Below are positions 45,142-56,955 of a DNA stretch of 64,000 nt, in pieces. Source of the stretch: Gibbula magus (Eukaryota; Mollusca; Gastropoda; Trochida; Trochidae); NCBI GenBank assembly GCA_936450465.1, contig OW388305.1, forward strand, positions 56,968,625-57,032,624. Reading direction: 5' to 3'. The notes beneath the pieces are model-generated. The model was not told the origin of the DNA. It made no database searches and saw nothing but the letters and a program-made list of their open reading frames with translations. The position numbers and the translations under genes were made by a program. The stretch's first letter is position 1. The number at the start of each line of letters is the position of its first letter.

Positions 45142-45826
45142 TAGAAAATTATTTTAAGAGCAAAATTCCAAGTTCATTTCTGAAGACCTTAAATTGCTCC
45201 TGAAATATGTTTCTTTTTACGGAGCTTTGAAATTCAAATCACCAAGTCTGTGAACCCTGCTTCTCTAAACTTCAAAGGTCAATAAAAGGAAGATTCCCTA
45301 AAAATTTAAGCCGATCAAGAATAGAAACATGCTTTCATACGTAAAGTTTATGTTCGCTAAATTTATTTTGCATTACAGTAAACATTTGTAGTCATACCTA
45401 CGCTATTAACCATTCTAGCAAAATTAAATTGACACATATATCTTACTGGTCAATATACTCTAGACTACTGTTTATGTAGGTCTACGATCGGTGTGATTGA
45501 GGTTGTAACAATTAAATGAAACCTAGTATAAACATGAGAACACATTTTTTTCAAAAAGAAAACATACACAATAATGTGTTGTTGAAACTTTATCACGATT
45601 TAGTTAAAATGTGGAAGAAACACTTTCATGAATGCAAGCGATTACAATGGCCGCGCTCGTTCTGTTTACAAGCGTGTGGAGGTAGCAACGGTATCCATGG
45701 AGGGACGGGGCTTAGCGAAGACCGCGGATCCATGAATTGATCAAGTCTATTCCAGCTTACTACATTACCATAACAATGGGCTATTGTGACCAACTATTGC
45801 AATAGTTTTGGCTCTTAAACACTAAA
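45142..45826. other. Unique DNA, no gene called
   Basis: The 74-codon plus frame at 45516-45740 has no recognisable domain and ends in the inverted 42392/45722 word. Confidence 0.35.
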
Positions 45827-46448
45827 ATAGAGCCATGAGCTCTGTAGCTCATCAGGGTTTAAATCTTACAGTTGCATGTAGGTTAAAAATTTAGTTATTG
45901 TCTATGGTTGAGACAGCCATCGATGCCTCGATGCTTAAGGAGTGTGTATAGAAGATTTCAGCTTTCTGGACCATTTAGTTCTGGAGACGGTGACAATAAT
46001 ATATGTAGGTTTAAGCTGTGACATCTTCTTTGGGATCAGAGGGTCACGAAATCTATAAATTAATATCCTCATTAGAGAAGGTGGCTGTACACAAGAATAA
46101 AGCTCTCTAGGGTCAGTGGGTCTGGATGAGAAGGTTGAAATATTTTAGGTCGTGACCCTAGTGACCTTATTTGGGGTCAGAAGGTCACCAAATCTATAGA
46201 TCAAGATTAGCCCCATTAGCCAAGGTGCCTGTACACAACATTTCTGCTTTCTAGAACCAGTGTTTTGGGGAGAAAAAGAAGAAAATAGGTTTTTAGGTCA
46301 TGACCCCTTATGTGGTTGTGACGGGGTCATGGGGTCACAAAATCTACAATTTAGAATCAACATTGGCCGCAACTTTGGGCTATACACTGTCGATCTAACA
46401 TGGACCAATGCACAGAATTGTCCCATTGAACTTTGACATTCGCCGCTC

Positions 46449-46640
46449 AGCCAATCACAAAAGATGCCTCATCTCGCTTGAGCTCATTCAAAAGTCCAAA
46501 CATCATCAGATCTCTACGTGATGCAAAGAGTTCGTGTTCATTCGGAAAAGAACAGAGCGACCTCAACAGCACCTCGATAATGAATCTGATTGCATCAATG
46601 TATTTATAGATTATAATTCTTAATTTGCAAATGGGGATTA
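46449..46640 (-). pseudogene. Possible captured gene fragment
   Basis: The minus strand reads LCSFPNEHELFASRRDLMMF then GLLNELKRDEASFVIG and a stop. The composition is soluble-protein-like, unlike the AT-driven frames around it. It sits inside a transposable element between core repeats. No family was recognised and the start is not defined. It could be a host exon fragment picked up by the element, or chance. Confidence 0.2.
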
Positions 46641-46847
46641 TGGTGAACTGCACATGGCACAAAAGTTCAAGTAACAAATAACAATCAAGGTTTTAGAGTC
46701 ACGTACATATGCTTGTTGGGAGTGCAATATTTATGATGAATTCCTTGCAAGATGAAATAACTCTTCACTGACAAAATCACTTCTAGTGAACTTTTTCATT
46801 TCATTGTAAGGTTATAGACCATAGAGCAAATATTTTGTAATCATAAA

Positions 46848-47453
46848 ACAAGAGTCATCAGAAGATGACATATCCCACCGGTCCCCTATTAACTCGGAGT
46901 GCTTTATTAGCATGTATGATCAATCTTTTATATAAAAGATAATAGACTTTTAATTCTGTTATTGGACAGTACAACATATAATTAAGTTTCAGAAAGATAT
47001 GATCAATCATTATTCACTTCTCCTCAGGAATCAAACCTATCCGTGAACAGAGTCAAATTCTCGTTTTTCATGGAAACAAAAAAAAATTAGTTTTCAAAAA
47101 TCTGAAAATATCTAAAGGCACCACTCAAGTATATGTATGGGTAAAGCACATGCAAAGTTTCAGAAAGATATGAGGAGTGGTTTTCGAGTTCTGCTCCGGA
47201 AACGAACATATCCCTGAACAGAGTCCAATTTCAACTAGTTTCCATGGAAATGAAAAAAAATGAAACTTTCAAAAATCTGAAAATATGAAAAGGCACCACT
47301 CCAGTAAATGTGTAATACATATGTAAAGTTTCAGAAAGATATGATAAATAGTTTTCGAGTTCTGCTCCGGAAACGAAATGATTACGGACAGACGGACAGA
47401 CGGACAGGGTGATGACTATATCCCACGGTATTACATACCGGTGGGATAATAAT
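46848..47453 (+). mobile_element. Pearl-like element P9 nested in P1 copy VI
   Basis: 5' end ACAAGAGTCATCAGAAGATG and ATCCCACCGGTCCCC; core units with GGCACCACTC and TTTTCGAGTTCTGCTCCGG; GACAGACGGACAGACGGACA; 3' end ATATCCCACGG and ACCGGTGGGATAATAAT. Confidence 0.8.
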
Positions 47454-48132
47454 GAACATTGTCATATAACCATAATACTTTCATCTTTACTTATTAGTAA
47501 TTAAATAATTTGGTTTTTAAATAATGTTCCTGTTGACACACCGTTCATGAGAAGTGAACTGAAGTTATATATATTTCTACAAGCTCTGCCGTGAGAACTG
47601 AAGGTTGTGCATACAAGAGGGCTTTTTGTGACACCAAACATGATTGGTCAACTTGAAATGTCCATTCATTTCCACAAGAGATCAACGGGATGACCTTTCA
47701 TATGGGTCCATATTGGATCGACTGTATTAACATACTAGTGAACTGTCAATCTAAATTTATTAAGATTGCATTGGCAAAGGAGTCTGCACATATAATTTCA
47801 GCTCTCTAGACCTTTTGGAACTGGAGAAGAAGATGAAAATATCTTTTTATGGTTGTGACCCCCTGTGAGCATATTTGGGGTCAAATATGGTCACAGGGTC
47901 ACCAACGTTACAAATTAGAATCTCCATAAGCTAAGGTACCTGTACACAACATTTTAGCTCTCTGGTGTATATGGTTCATGAGAAGAAGTCGAAAGTGTCA
48001 AAAGTTTACAGACGGATGGACGCTGGACGATGGGCCATGCCATAACCCATCTGGCCTTTCAGGTCTGATGAGCTAAAAATTGACTGCGTTTCAATAAAAG
48101 TATTGAATTGTTGAAAATAAAATGTTGATCAA

Positions 48133-49705
48133 CTAGATTAGCGTTTGCGGGATACCGCAAAAGCAGAGCAGCTCCGAAACTTAGGGTCTCGCCTTTCCCT
48201 GTTCCGCCTTCTCGTCAGCATCAATAAAATGGGAATTCTTTTTAACAAAAGTTTGTTCATTATTCGAGTTATTACTAATCATCACTGGGGTCACTTTTCA
48301 CAAGTTTGTTCTTAAAACCTATTTCTTCTTTCAAAATTTGATCAAAGGATTAACGTGGCCTTAACCAATATCTCATGACCTTGACCTTTGACCTTCAAGG
48401 TCACACCATCAATGATCACTTTTCATCGCGTATAATAATCATGCAATGACTCAAAGTGTTCATAGTTAAAATATGACATATTAACAAAAGCATGCTTAAG
48501 TTTCGACCTCACTGTGACCTTGACCTTTGACAGATTTGAGTGAAAACGTTTTCAAATCTTGGTCTTTCTCCATAGTTCATATATACCAAATATGACCCTA
48601 ATAGCACAAAAAAAGTTTGAAGTTATCATGTTTACAAGGATTGTTGTAGTGATTTCAGAACTCATGACTTTGACCTTGAATGTGAACATGTCAAAATCAT
48701 TCACCAGGTGTATAAGAAAGAAATTACGCTGAGGTGTTAATATCTTCATGGAAAAAAGTTACTTAGTGACCAGTCAGTCAGCATGACCATATCTCGTGAC
48801 CTTGACCTTTAAAATTCAAGGTCACACAATCAGTGATCACTTTTCATTGTGTATCACAATCATGTAATGATTCAAAGTGTTAATAGTTGAAATAAGACAT
48901 TTTCGCAAAAGCCTGCTTAGGTTGTGACCTCGCTATGACCTTGACCTTTGACGGATCTTAGCGAAATCCTTTTCAAATCTTGGCCTTTCTCCATAATTGA
49001 TATAGACCAAATAAGAGCCTGATAGCACAAATATTTTTCAAGTTATCGTGTTTACAAGGATTGTTTTAGCAATTTCAGAACTTGTGACCTTGACCTTTGA
49101 CCTTGAATATGAACATGTCAAAATAATTCCCCAGGGGCATAAGTAAGAAGTTATGTATATGAGGTGTTGATACCTCCTTGGAAAGAAGTTATTTAGTGAT
49201 TTCAGAACTGGTGACCATGACCCTATCTCGTGACCTTGACCTTTAAAATTCAAGGTCACACAATCAGTGATCACTTTTCATTGTGTATCACAATCATGTA
49301 ATGATTCAAAGTGTTAATAGTTGAAATAAGACATTTTCGCAAAAGCATGCTTAAGTTGTGACCTCGCTATGACCTTGACCTTTGACGGATGTTAGCGAAA
49401 TCCTTTTCAAATCTTGGCCTTTCTCCATAGTTAATACACACCAAAGAAGAGCCTGATAGCACAAATATTTTTCAAGTTATCGTGTTTACAAAGATTTTTT
49501 TTAGCGATTTCAGAACTCGTGACCTTGACCTTTGACCTTGAATGTGAACATGTCAAAAAAATTCCCCAGGGGTACAAGTAAGAAGTTATGTATATGAGTT
49601 CTCAAAACCTTATAAGGAAAAAAGTTATAGCCAATACAAAACGCGGCGGCGATGGAAACTGCACAAAAACTGATAGCAGTTCCGACTTAGTCGGAGCTGC
49701 TAAAT
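48133..49705 (+). mobile_element. Pearl-like element P5 with GACCTTGACC units
   Basis: 5' end GATTAGCGTTTGCGGGATAC and AAGCAGAGCAGCTCCGAAA. Three units of about 420-432 bp follow (ATCTC-TGACCTTGACCTTT at 48371, 48792 and 49224), with repeated TGACCTTTGACCTTGAA blocks and TCAAGGTCACACAATCAG. The 3' end GCAGTTCCGACTTAGTCGGA then GCTGC is a hairpin echoing the 5' AGCAGCTCC. No ACGG tract. The 65- and 78-codon minus frames inside are repeat by-products. Confidence 0.75.
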
Positions 49706-49849
49706 ATATCAAGTATTCATGATTGACTGTTTTTGACAATTTCCCTCCTACACCTATCTTTTTTCTTTATTAAAGGAGTAACTATATTCAAGAATTTAAA
49801 CATTACAAATTGATGGGACAATGCCACTCTTGATAGTATAGATTGTTAT
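49706..49849. other. Short unclassified spacer
   Basis: Lies between P5 and the first recognisable part of the 437-bp array. Confidence 0.4.
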
Positions 49850-49928
49850 GTTTGAAGACATGGAATCAATAAGTGCTAACTAGGTATGGTCAGCAAGAGA
49901 TTTAAGTAATCTTTAAATGTCTAATTAC

Positions 49929-49988
49929 CTTCAGTGCTCGGTAATGTTTTATCCGTGTTTTTGGTGGTCAGCGTCTTCTGCACAGAAA
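49929..49988 (-). CDS. Repeat exon 1 of array (3'-most)
   Basis: Most diverged copy: the middle reads KNTDKTLPSTE instead of KNMDSTLPSTE. It is open and 60 bp. The donor is GTAATTAG and the acceptor ATTTCCAG. The intron below it has diverged clearly while the exon has three changes. Confidence 0.5.
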
Positions 49989-50361
49989 CTGGAAATACAA
50001 TCAAAAGTGAAAAAATCTTAAGCTAAACAATAAAACTCGTACATTGAAACCTGTTTTTCAAATGCAAGGCTACATCATATGGCATCAAATTGTTGAAAAC
50101 AAGCAAATTATGGTCATTACTTGTTCATATTTAGGAAAAGGGTTGTTTATCTCAGTAAAGAACAAGTTCTGTGTGTTCGTCACACTTCATGTAGACTAGA
50201 TAAATGCGGTCAATCACTAAATACCATTCAAATGAGGACTGGTGAAAACAGGCAAAGTGGATATGTGGGGATGATTTATGTATGAAGACATTGAATAAAA
50301 AAAATTCAAGGTAAAGGAATAGTAAGTAAGTTATTTAAGTAATATGTATATGTCTTATTAC

Positions 50362-50421
50362 CTTCAGTGCTCGGTAATGTTGAATCAATGTTTTTGGTGG
50401 TCAGCGTCTTCTGCACAGAAA
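50362..50421 (-). CDS. Repeat exon 2
   Basis: 60 bp, open; one replacement, Met to Ile (KNIDSTL). GTAATAAG donor, TTTCCAG acceptor. Confidence 0.5.
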
Positions 50422-50793
50422 CTGGAAATACAATCAAAAGTGAAAAAATATTAAGCTAAACAATAAAACTCATACATTGAAACCTGTTTTTCAAATGCAA
50501 GGCTATATTATATGGCATCAAGTTGTTGAAAACAAGCAAATTCTGTTCATTACTTGTGCATATTTAGGAAAAGGGTTGTTTATCTGACTAAAGAACAAGT
50601 TCTGTGTGTTCGTCACACTTCATGTAGACTAGATAAATGAGGTCACTCACTATATACCATTCAAATGAGGACTGGTGAAAACAGGCAAAGTGGATATGTG
50701 GGGATGATTTATGTATGAAGACATTGAATCAATAAATCCAAGGTAAAGGAATAGTAAGTAAGTGATTTAAGTAATATGTATATGTCTTATTAC

Positions 50794-50853
50794 CTTCAGT
50801 GCTCGGTAATGTTGAATCCATGTTTTTGGTGGTCAGCGTCTTCTGCACAGAAA
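50794..50853 (-). CDS. Repeat exon 3
   Basis: Consensus exon, VSVQKTLTTKNMDSTLPSTE including the split Val codon; intact splice sites. Confidence 0.5.
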
Positions 50854-51230
50854 CTGGAAATACAATCAAAAGTGAAAAAATCTTAAGCTAAACAATAAAA
50901 CTCATACATTGAAACCTGTTTTTCAAATGCAAGGCTACATCAAGTGGCATCAAGTTGTTGAAAACAAGCAAATTATGGTCATTACTTGTGCATATTTAGG
51001 AAAAGGATTGTTTATCTCAGTGAAGTACAAGTTATGTGTGTTCGTCACACTTCATGTAGACTAGATAAATGAGGTCACTCACTATATACCATTCAAATGA
51101 GGACTGCATGGTTAAAACAGGCAAAGTGGATATGTGGGGGATGATTTATGTATGAAGACATTGAATAAAAAAATTCTAGGTAAAGGAATAGTAAGTAAGT
51201 TATTTAAGTAATATGTATATGTCTTATTAC

Positions 51231-51290
51231 CTTCAGTGCTCGGCAATGTTGAATCCATGTTTTTGGTGGTCAGCGTCTTCTGCACAGAAA
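51231..51290 (-). CDS. Repeat exon 4
   Basis: Consensus protein with one silent change (TTA to TTG, Leu). It shares the intron variant AAAAATTCTAGG with exon 9. Confidence 0.5.
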
Positions 51291-51667
51291 CTGGAAATAC
51301 AATCAAAAGTGCAAAAATCTTAAGCTAAACAATAAAACTCATACATTGAAACCTGTTTTTCAAATGCAAGGCTACATCAAGTGGCATCAAGTTGTTGAAA
51401 ACAAGCAAATTCTGGTCATTACTTGTGCATATTTAGGAAAAGGATTGTTTATCTCAGTGAAGTACAAGTTATGTGTGTTCGTCACACTTCATGTAGACTA
51501 GATAAATGAGGTCACTCACTACATACCATTCAAATGAGGACTGCATGGTTAAAACAGGCAAAGTGGATATGTGGGGGATGATTTATGTATGAAGACATTG
51601 AATAAAAAAATTCAAGGTAAAGGAATAGTAAGTAAGTTATTTAAGTAATATGTATATGTCTTATCAC

Positions 51668-51727
51668 CTTCAGTGCTCGGCAATGTTGAATCCATGATTT
51701 TGGTGGTCAGCGTCTTCTGCACAGAAA
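51668..51727 (-). CDS. Repeat exon 5
   Basis: Asn to Ile (TTKIMDS) plus the silent Leu change. The donor is altered to GTGATAAG, still GT. Confidence 0.5.
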
Positions 51728-52098
51728 CTGGAAATACAATCAAAAGTGAAAAAATCTTAAGCTTAACAATAAAACTCATACATTGAAACCTGTTTTTCAA
51801 ATGCAAGGCTACATCAAGTGGCATCAAGTTGTTGAAACAAGCAAATTATGGTCATTACTTGTTCATATTTAGGAAAAGGGTTGTTTATCTGACTTAAGTG
51901 CAAGTTCTGTGTGTTCGTCACACTTCATGTAGACTAGATAAATGAGGTCACTCACTATATACCATTCAAATGAGGACTGGTGAAAACAGGCAAAGTGGAT
52001 ATGTGGGGATGATTTATGTATGAAGACATTGAATCAATAAATCCAAGGTAAAGGAATAGTAAGTAAGTGATATAAGTAATATGTATATGTCTTATTAC

Positions 52099-52158
52099 CT
52101 TCAGTGCTCGGTAATGTTGAATCCATGTTTTTGGTGGTCAGCGTCTTCTGCACAGAAA
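52099..52158 (-). CDS. Repeat exon 6
   Basis: Consensus. Flanking intron variants (AAGTGATATAAG, CATCATGTAGCATCAAG) recur at exon 11. Confidence 0.5.
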
Positions 52159-52535
52159 CTGGAAATACAATCAAAAGTGAAAAAATCTTAAGCTAAACAA
52201 TAAAACTCATACATTGAAACCTGTTTTTCAAATGCAAGGCTACATCATGTAGCATCAAGTTGTTGAAAACAAGCAAATTCTGTTCATTACTTGTGCATGT
52301 TCAGGAAAAGGGTTGTTTATCTGACTAAAGTGCAAGTTCTGTGTGTTCGTCACACTTCATGTAGACTAGATAAATGAGGTCACTCACTACATACCATTCA
52401 AATGAGGACTGCATGGTTAAAACAGGCAAAGTGGATATGTGGGGGATGATTTATGTATGAAGACATTGAATCAAGAAATCCAAGGTAAAGGAATAGTAAG
52501 TAAGTGATTTAAGTAATATGTATATGTCTTATTAC

Positions 52536-52595
52536 CTTCAGTGCTCGGTAATGTTGAATCCATGATTTTGGTGGTCAGCGTCTTCTGCACAGAAA
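52536..52595 (-). CDS. Repeat exon 7
   Basis: Asn to Ile (TTKIMDS), same as exon 12; the flanking GAAGTATAAGTTATG variant is also shared with exon 12. Confidence 0.5.
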
Positions 52596-52972
52596 CTGGA
52601 AATACAATCAAAAGTGAAAAAATCTTAAGCTAAACAATAAAACTCATACATTGAAACCTGTTTTTCAAATGCAAGGCTACATGAAGTGGCATCAAGTTGT
52701 TGAAAACAAGCAAATTATGGTCATTACTTGTGCATATTTAGGAAAAGGATTGTTTATCTCAGTGAAGTATAAGTTATGTGTGTTCGTCACACTTCATGTA
52801 GACTAGATAAATGAGGTCACTCACTACATACCATTCAAATGAGGACTGCATGGTTAAAACAGGCAAAGTGGATATGTGGGGGATGATTTATGTATGAAGA
52901 CATTGAATCAAGAAATCCAAGGTAAAGGAATAGTAAGTAAGTGATTTAAGTAATACGTATATGTCTTATTAC

Positions 52973-53032
52973 CTTCAGTGCTCGGTAATGTTGAATCCAT
53001 GTTTTTGGTGGTCAGCGTCTTCTGCACAGAAA
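52973..53032 (-). CDS. Repeat exon 8
   Basis: Consensus; the AATACGTATATG intron variant is shared with exon 13. Confidence 0.5.
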
Positions 53033-53409
53033 CTGGAAATACAATCAAAAGTGAAAAAATCTTAAGCTAAACAATAAAACTCATACATTGAAACCTGTTT
53101 TTCAAATGCAAGGCTACATCAAGTGGCATCAAGTTGTTGAAAACAAGCAAATTCTGGTCATTACTTGTGCATATTTAGGAAAAGGATTGTTTATCTCAGT
53201 GAAGTACAAGTTATGTGTGTTCGTCACACTTCATGTAGACTAGATAAATGAGGTCACTCACTACATACCATTCAAATGAGGACTGCATGGTTAAAACAGG
53301 CAAAGTGGATATGTGGGGGATGATTTATGTATGAAGACATTGAATAAAAAAATTCTAGGTAAAGGAATAGTAAGTAAGTTATTTAAGTAATATGTATATG
53401 TCTTATTAC

Positions 53410-53469
53410 CTTCAGTGCTCGGCAATGTTGAATCCATGTTTTTGATGGTCAGCGTCTTCTGCACAGAAA
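53410..53469 (-). CDS. Repeat exon 9
   Basis: Thr to Ile (TLTIKNM) plus the silent Leu change; intact splice sites. Confidence 0.5.
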
Positions 53470-53846
53470 CTGGAAATACAATCAAAAGTGAAAAAATCTT
53501 AAGCTAAACAATAAAACTCATACATTGAAACCTGTTTTTCAAATGCAAGGCTACATGAAGTGGCATCAAGTTGTTGAAAACAAGCAAATTCTGGTCATTA
53601 CTTGTGCATATTTAGGAAAAGGATTGTTTATCTCAGTGAAGTACAAGTTATGTGTGTTCGTCACACTTCATGTAGACTAGATAAATGAGGTCACTCACTA
53701 CATACCATTCAAATGAGGACTGCATGGTTAAAACAGGCAAAGTGGATATGTGGGGGATGATTTATGTATGAAGACATTGAATCAAGAAATCCAAGGTAAA
53801 GGAATAGTAAGAAAGTGATATAAGTAATATGTATATGTCTTATTAC

Positions 53847-53906
53847 CTTCAGTGCTCGGTAATGTTGAATCCATGTTTTTGGTGGTCAGCGTCTTCTGCA
53901 CAGAAA
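53847..53906 (-). CDS. Repeat exon 10
   Basis: Consensus; the GTAAGAAAGTGATATAAG flank is shared with exons 14 and 15. Confidence 0.5.
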
Positions 53907-54283
53907 CTGGAAATACAATCAAAAGTGAAAAAATCTTAAGCTAAACAATAAAACTCATACATTGAAACCTGTTTTTCAAATGCATGGCTACATGAAGTGG
54001 CATCAAGTTGTTGAAAACAAGCAAATTCTGGTCATTACTTGTGCATATTTAGGAAAAGGATTGTTTATCTGACTAAAGTGCAAGTTCTGTGTGTTCGTCA
54101 CACTTCATGTAGACTAGATAAATGAGGTCACTCACTACATACCATTCAAATGAGGACTGCATGGTTGAAACAGGCAAAGTGGATATGTGGGGGATGATTT
54201 ATGTATGAAGACATTGAATAAAAAAAATCAAGGTAAAGGAATAGTAAGTAAGTGATATAAGTAATATGTATATGTCTTATTAC

Positions 54284-54343
54284 CTTCAGTGCTCGGTAAT
54301 GTTGAATCCATGTTTTTGGTGGTCAGCGTCTTCTGCACAGAAA
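54284..54343 (-). CDS. Repeat exon 11
   Basis: Consensus; the flanks match exon 6. Confidence 0.5.
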
Positions 54344-54719
54344 CTGGAAATACAATCAAAAGTGAAAAAATCTTAAGCTAAACAATAAAACTCATACATT
54401 GAAACCTGTTTTTCAAATGCAAGGCTACATCATGTAGCATCAAGTTGTTGAAAACAAGCAAATTCTGTTCATTACTTGTGCATATTTAGGAAAAGGGTTG
54501 TTTATCTGACTAAAGTGCAAGTTCTGTGTGTTCGTCACACTTCATGTAGACTAGACAAATGAGGTCACTCACTACATACCATTCAAATGAGGACTGCATG
54601 GTTGAAACAGGCAAAGTGGATATGTGGGGATGATATATGTATGAAGACATTGAATAACAAAATTCAAGGTAAAGGAATAGTAAGTAAGTGATTTAAGTTA
54701 TATGTATATGTCTTATTAC

Positions 54720-54779
54720 CTTCAGTGCTCGGTAATGTTGAATCCATGATTTTGGTGGTCAGCGTCTTCTGCACAGAAA
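54720..54779 (-). CDS. Repeat exon 12
   Basis: Asn to Ile, as in exon 7, with the same linked intron variants. Confidence 0.5.
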
Positions 54780-55156
54780 CTGGAAATACAATCAAAAGTG
54801 AAAAAATCTTAAGCTAAACAATAAAACTCATACATTGAAACCTGTTTTTCAAATGCAAGGCTACATGAAGTGGCATCAAGTTGTTGAAAACAAGCAAATT
54901 ATGGTCATTACTTGTGCATATTTAGGAAAAGGATTGTTTATCTCAGTGAAGTATAAGTTATGTGTGTTCGTCACACTTCATGTAGACTAGATAAATGAGG
55001 TCACTCACTACATACCATTCAAATGAGGACTGCATGGTTAAAACAGGCAAAGTGGATATGTGGGGGATGATTTATGTATGAAGACATTGAATCAAGAAAT
55101 CCAAGGTAAAGGAATAGTAAGTAAGTGATTTAAGTAATACGTATATGTCTTATTAC

Positions 55157-55216
55157 CTTCAGTGCTCGGTAATGTTGAATCCATGTTTTTGGTGGTCAGC
55201 GTCTTCTGCACAGAAA
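55157..55216 (-). CDS. Repeat exon 13
   Basis: Consensus. A 7-bp deletion lies in the adjacent intron (ACAAGCTGTCATTAC), making that spacing 430 bp. Confidence 0.5.
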
Positions 55217-55586
55217 CTGGAAATACAATCAAAAGTGAAAAAATCTTAAGCTAAACAATAAAACTCATACATTGAAACCTGTTTTTCAAATGCAAGGCTA
55301 CATCATGTAGCATCAAGTTGTTGAAAACAAGCTGTCATTACTTGTGCATATTTAGGAAAAGGGTTGTTTATCTGACTAAAGTGCAAGTTCTGTGTGTTCG
55401 TCACACTTCATGTAGACTAGATAAATGAGGTCACTCACTACATACCATTCAAATGAGGACTGCATGGTTAAAATAGGCAAAGTGGATATGTGGGGGATGA
55501 TTTATGTATGAAGACATTGAATCAAGAAATCCATGGTAAAGGAATAGTAAGAAAGTGATATAAGTAATATGTATATGTCTTATTAC

Positions 55587-55646
55587 CTTCAGTGCTCGGT
55601 AATGTTGAATCCATGTTTTTGGTGGTCAGCGTCTTCTGCACAGAAA
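55587..55646 (-). CDS. Repeat exon 14
   Basis: Consensus; shares the GCATGGCTACATGAAG intron variant with exon 10. Confidence 0.5.
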
Positions 55647-56023
55647 CTGGAAATACAATCAAAAGTGAAAAAATCTTAAGCTAAACAATAAAACTCATAC
55701 ATTGAAACCTGTTTTTCAAATGCATGGCTACATGAAGTGGCATCAAGTTGTTGAAAACAAGCAAATTCTGGTCATTACTTGTGCATATTTAGGAAAAGGA
55801 TTGTTTATCTCAGTGAAGTACGAGTTCTGTGTGTTCGTCACACTTCATGTAGACTAGATAAATGAGGTCACTCACTACATACCATTCAAATGAGGACTGC
55901 ATGGTTAAAACAGGCAAAGTGGATATGTGGGGGATGATTTATGTATGAAGACATTGAATCAAGAAATCCAAGGTAAAGGAATAGTAAGAAAGTGATATAA
56001 GTAATATGTATATGTCTTATTAC

Positions 56024-56083
56024 CTTCAGTGCTCGGTAATGTTGAATCCATGTTTTTGGTGGTCAGCGTCTTCTGCACAGAAA
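56024..56083 (-). CDS. Repeat exon 15
   Basis: Consensus; intact splice sites. Confidence 0.5.
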
Positions 56084-56460
56084 CTGGAAATACAATCAAA
56101 AGTGAAAAAATCTTAAGCTAAACAATAAAACTCATACATTGAAACCTGTTTTTCAAATGCAAGGCTACATCATGTAGCATCAAGTTGTTTAAAACAAGCA
56201 AATTATGGTCATTACTTGTGCATATTTAGGAAAAGGGTTGTTTATCTGACTAAAGTGCAAGTTCTGTGTGTTCGTCACACTTCATGTAGACTAGACAAAT
56301 GAGGTCACTCACTACATACCATTCAAATGAGGACTGCATGGTTAAAACAGGCAAAGTGGATATGTGGGGGATGATTTATGTATGAAGACATTGAATCAAG
56401 AAATCCAAGGTAAAGGAATAGTAAGTAAGTGATATAAGTAATATGTATATGTCTTATTAC

Positions 56461-56520
56461 CTTCAGTGCTCGGTAATGTTGAATCCATGTTTTTGGTGGT
56501 CAGCGTCTTCTGCACAGAAA
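56461..56520 (-). CDS. Repeat exon 16
   Basis: Consensus; intact splice sites. Confidence 0.5.
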
Positions 56521-56895
56521 CTGGAAATACAATCAAAAGTGAAAAAATCCTAAGCTAAACAATAAAACTCATACATTGAAACCTGTTTTTCAAATGCAAG
56601 GCTACATCATGTAGCATCAAGTTGTTGAAAACAAGCAAATTATGGTCATTACTTGTGCATATTTAGGAAAAGGGTTGTTTATCTGACTAAAGTGCAAGTT
56701 CTGTGTGTTCGTCACACTTCATGTAGACTAGATAAATGAGGTCACTCACTACATACCATTCAAATGAGGACTGCATGGTTAAAACAGGCAAAGTGGATAT
56801 GTGGGGGATGATTTATGTATGAAGACATTGAATAAAAAAATTCAAGGTAAAGGAATAGTAAGTAAGTGATTTAAGTAATATATATGTCTTATTAC

Positions 56896-56955
56896 CTTCA
56901 GTGCTCGGTAATGTTGAATCCATGTTTTTGGTGGTCAGCATCTTCTGCACAGAAA
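56896..56955 (-). CDS. Repeat exon 17
   Basis: Thr to Met (VQKMLTT) from a CpG-type change; otherwise consensus. Confidence 0.5.

Larger units (their letters stand above)
42392..45737. mobile_element. Possible 3.3-kb element with 15-bp inverted ends
   Basis: ATTCATGGATCCGCGG at 42392 and CCGCGGATCCATGAAT at 45722 are exact inverted copies. The interior holds P1 copies and unclassified DNA but no transposase. GGATCC and CCGCGG are self-palindromic, which inflates chance matches, so confidence is low. Confidence 0.35.
45827..48076 (+). mobile_element. P1 element, copy VI, with nested insertions
   Basis: 5' end ATAGAGCCATGAGCTCTG and TAGCTCATCAGGG; core units with GGGGTCACAAAATCTACA and similar to 46360; they resume at about 47770 (AAGGAGTCTGCACATA) and end with GACGGATGGACGCTGGACG, CCATGCCATAACCCATCTG and GTCTGATGAGCTAA. 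Between them lie a possible gene fragment (46449-46640) and the P9 element. Confidence 0.7.
41640..49928 (-). other. Inferred last intron (8.3 kb) of the candidate gene
   Basis: On the minus strand it runs from GTAATTAG (just below 49929) to TTTTTTCAG (just above 41639). It is filled with transposons P4, P1, P9 and P5. Undetected exons could exist inside it. Confidence 0.4.

Noticed and set aside
48552..49274. Two minus ORFs with KGQGHEIGS- and KVKVTSSEI-type words
   Set aside because: They fall in the P5 tandem units; the words derive from GACCTTGACC repeats.
51112..51306. Sixty-odd-codon minus ORFs in the 437-bp array taken as independent genes
   Set aside because: They are the 60-bp exon read through into intron sequence in both directions; the splice-site model explains them better.
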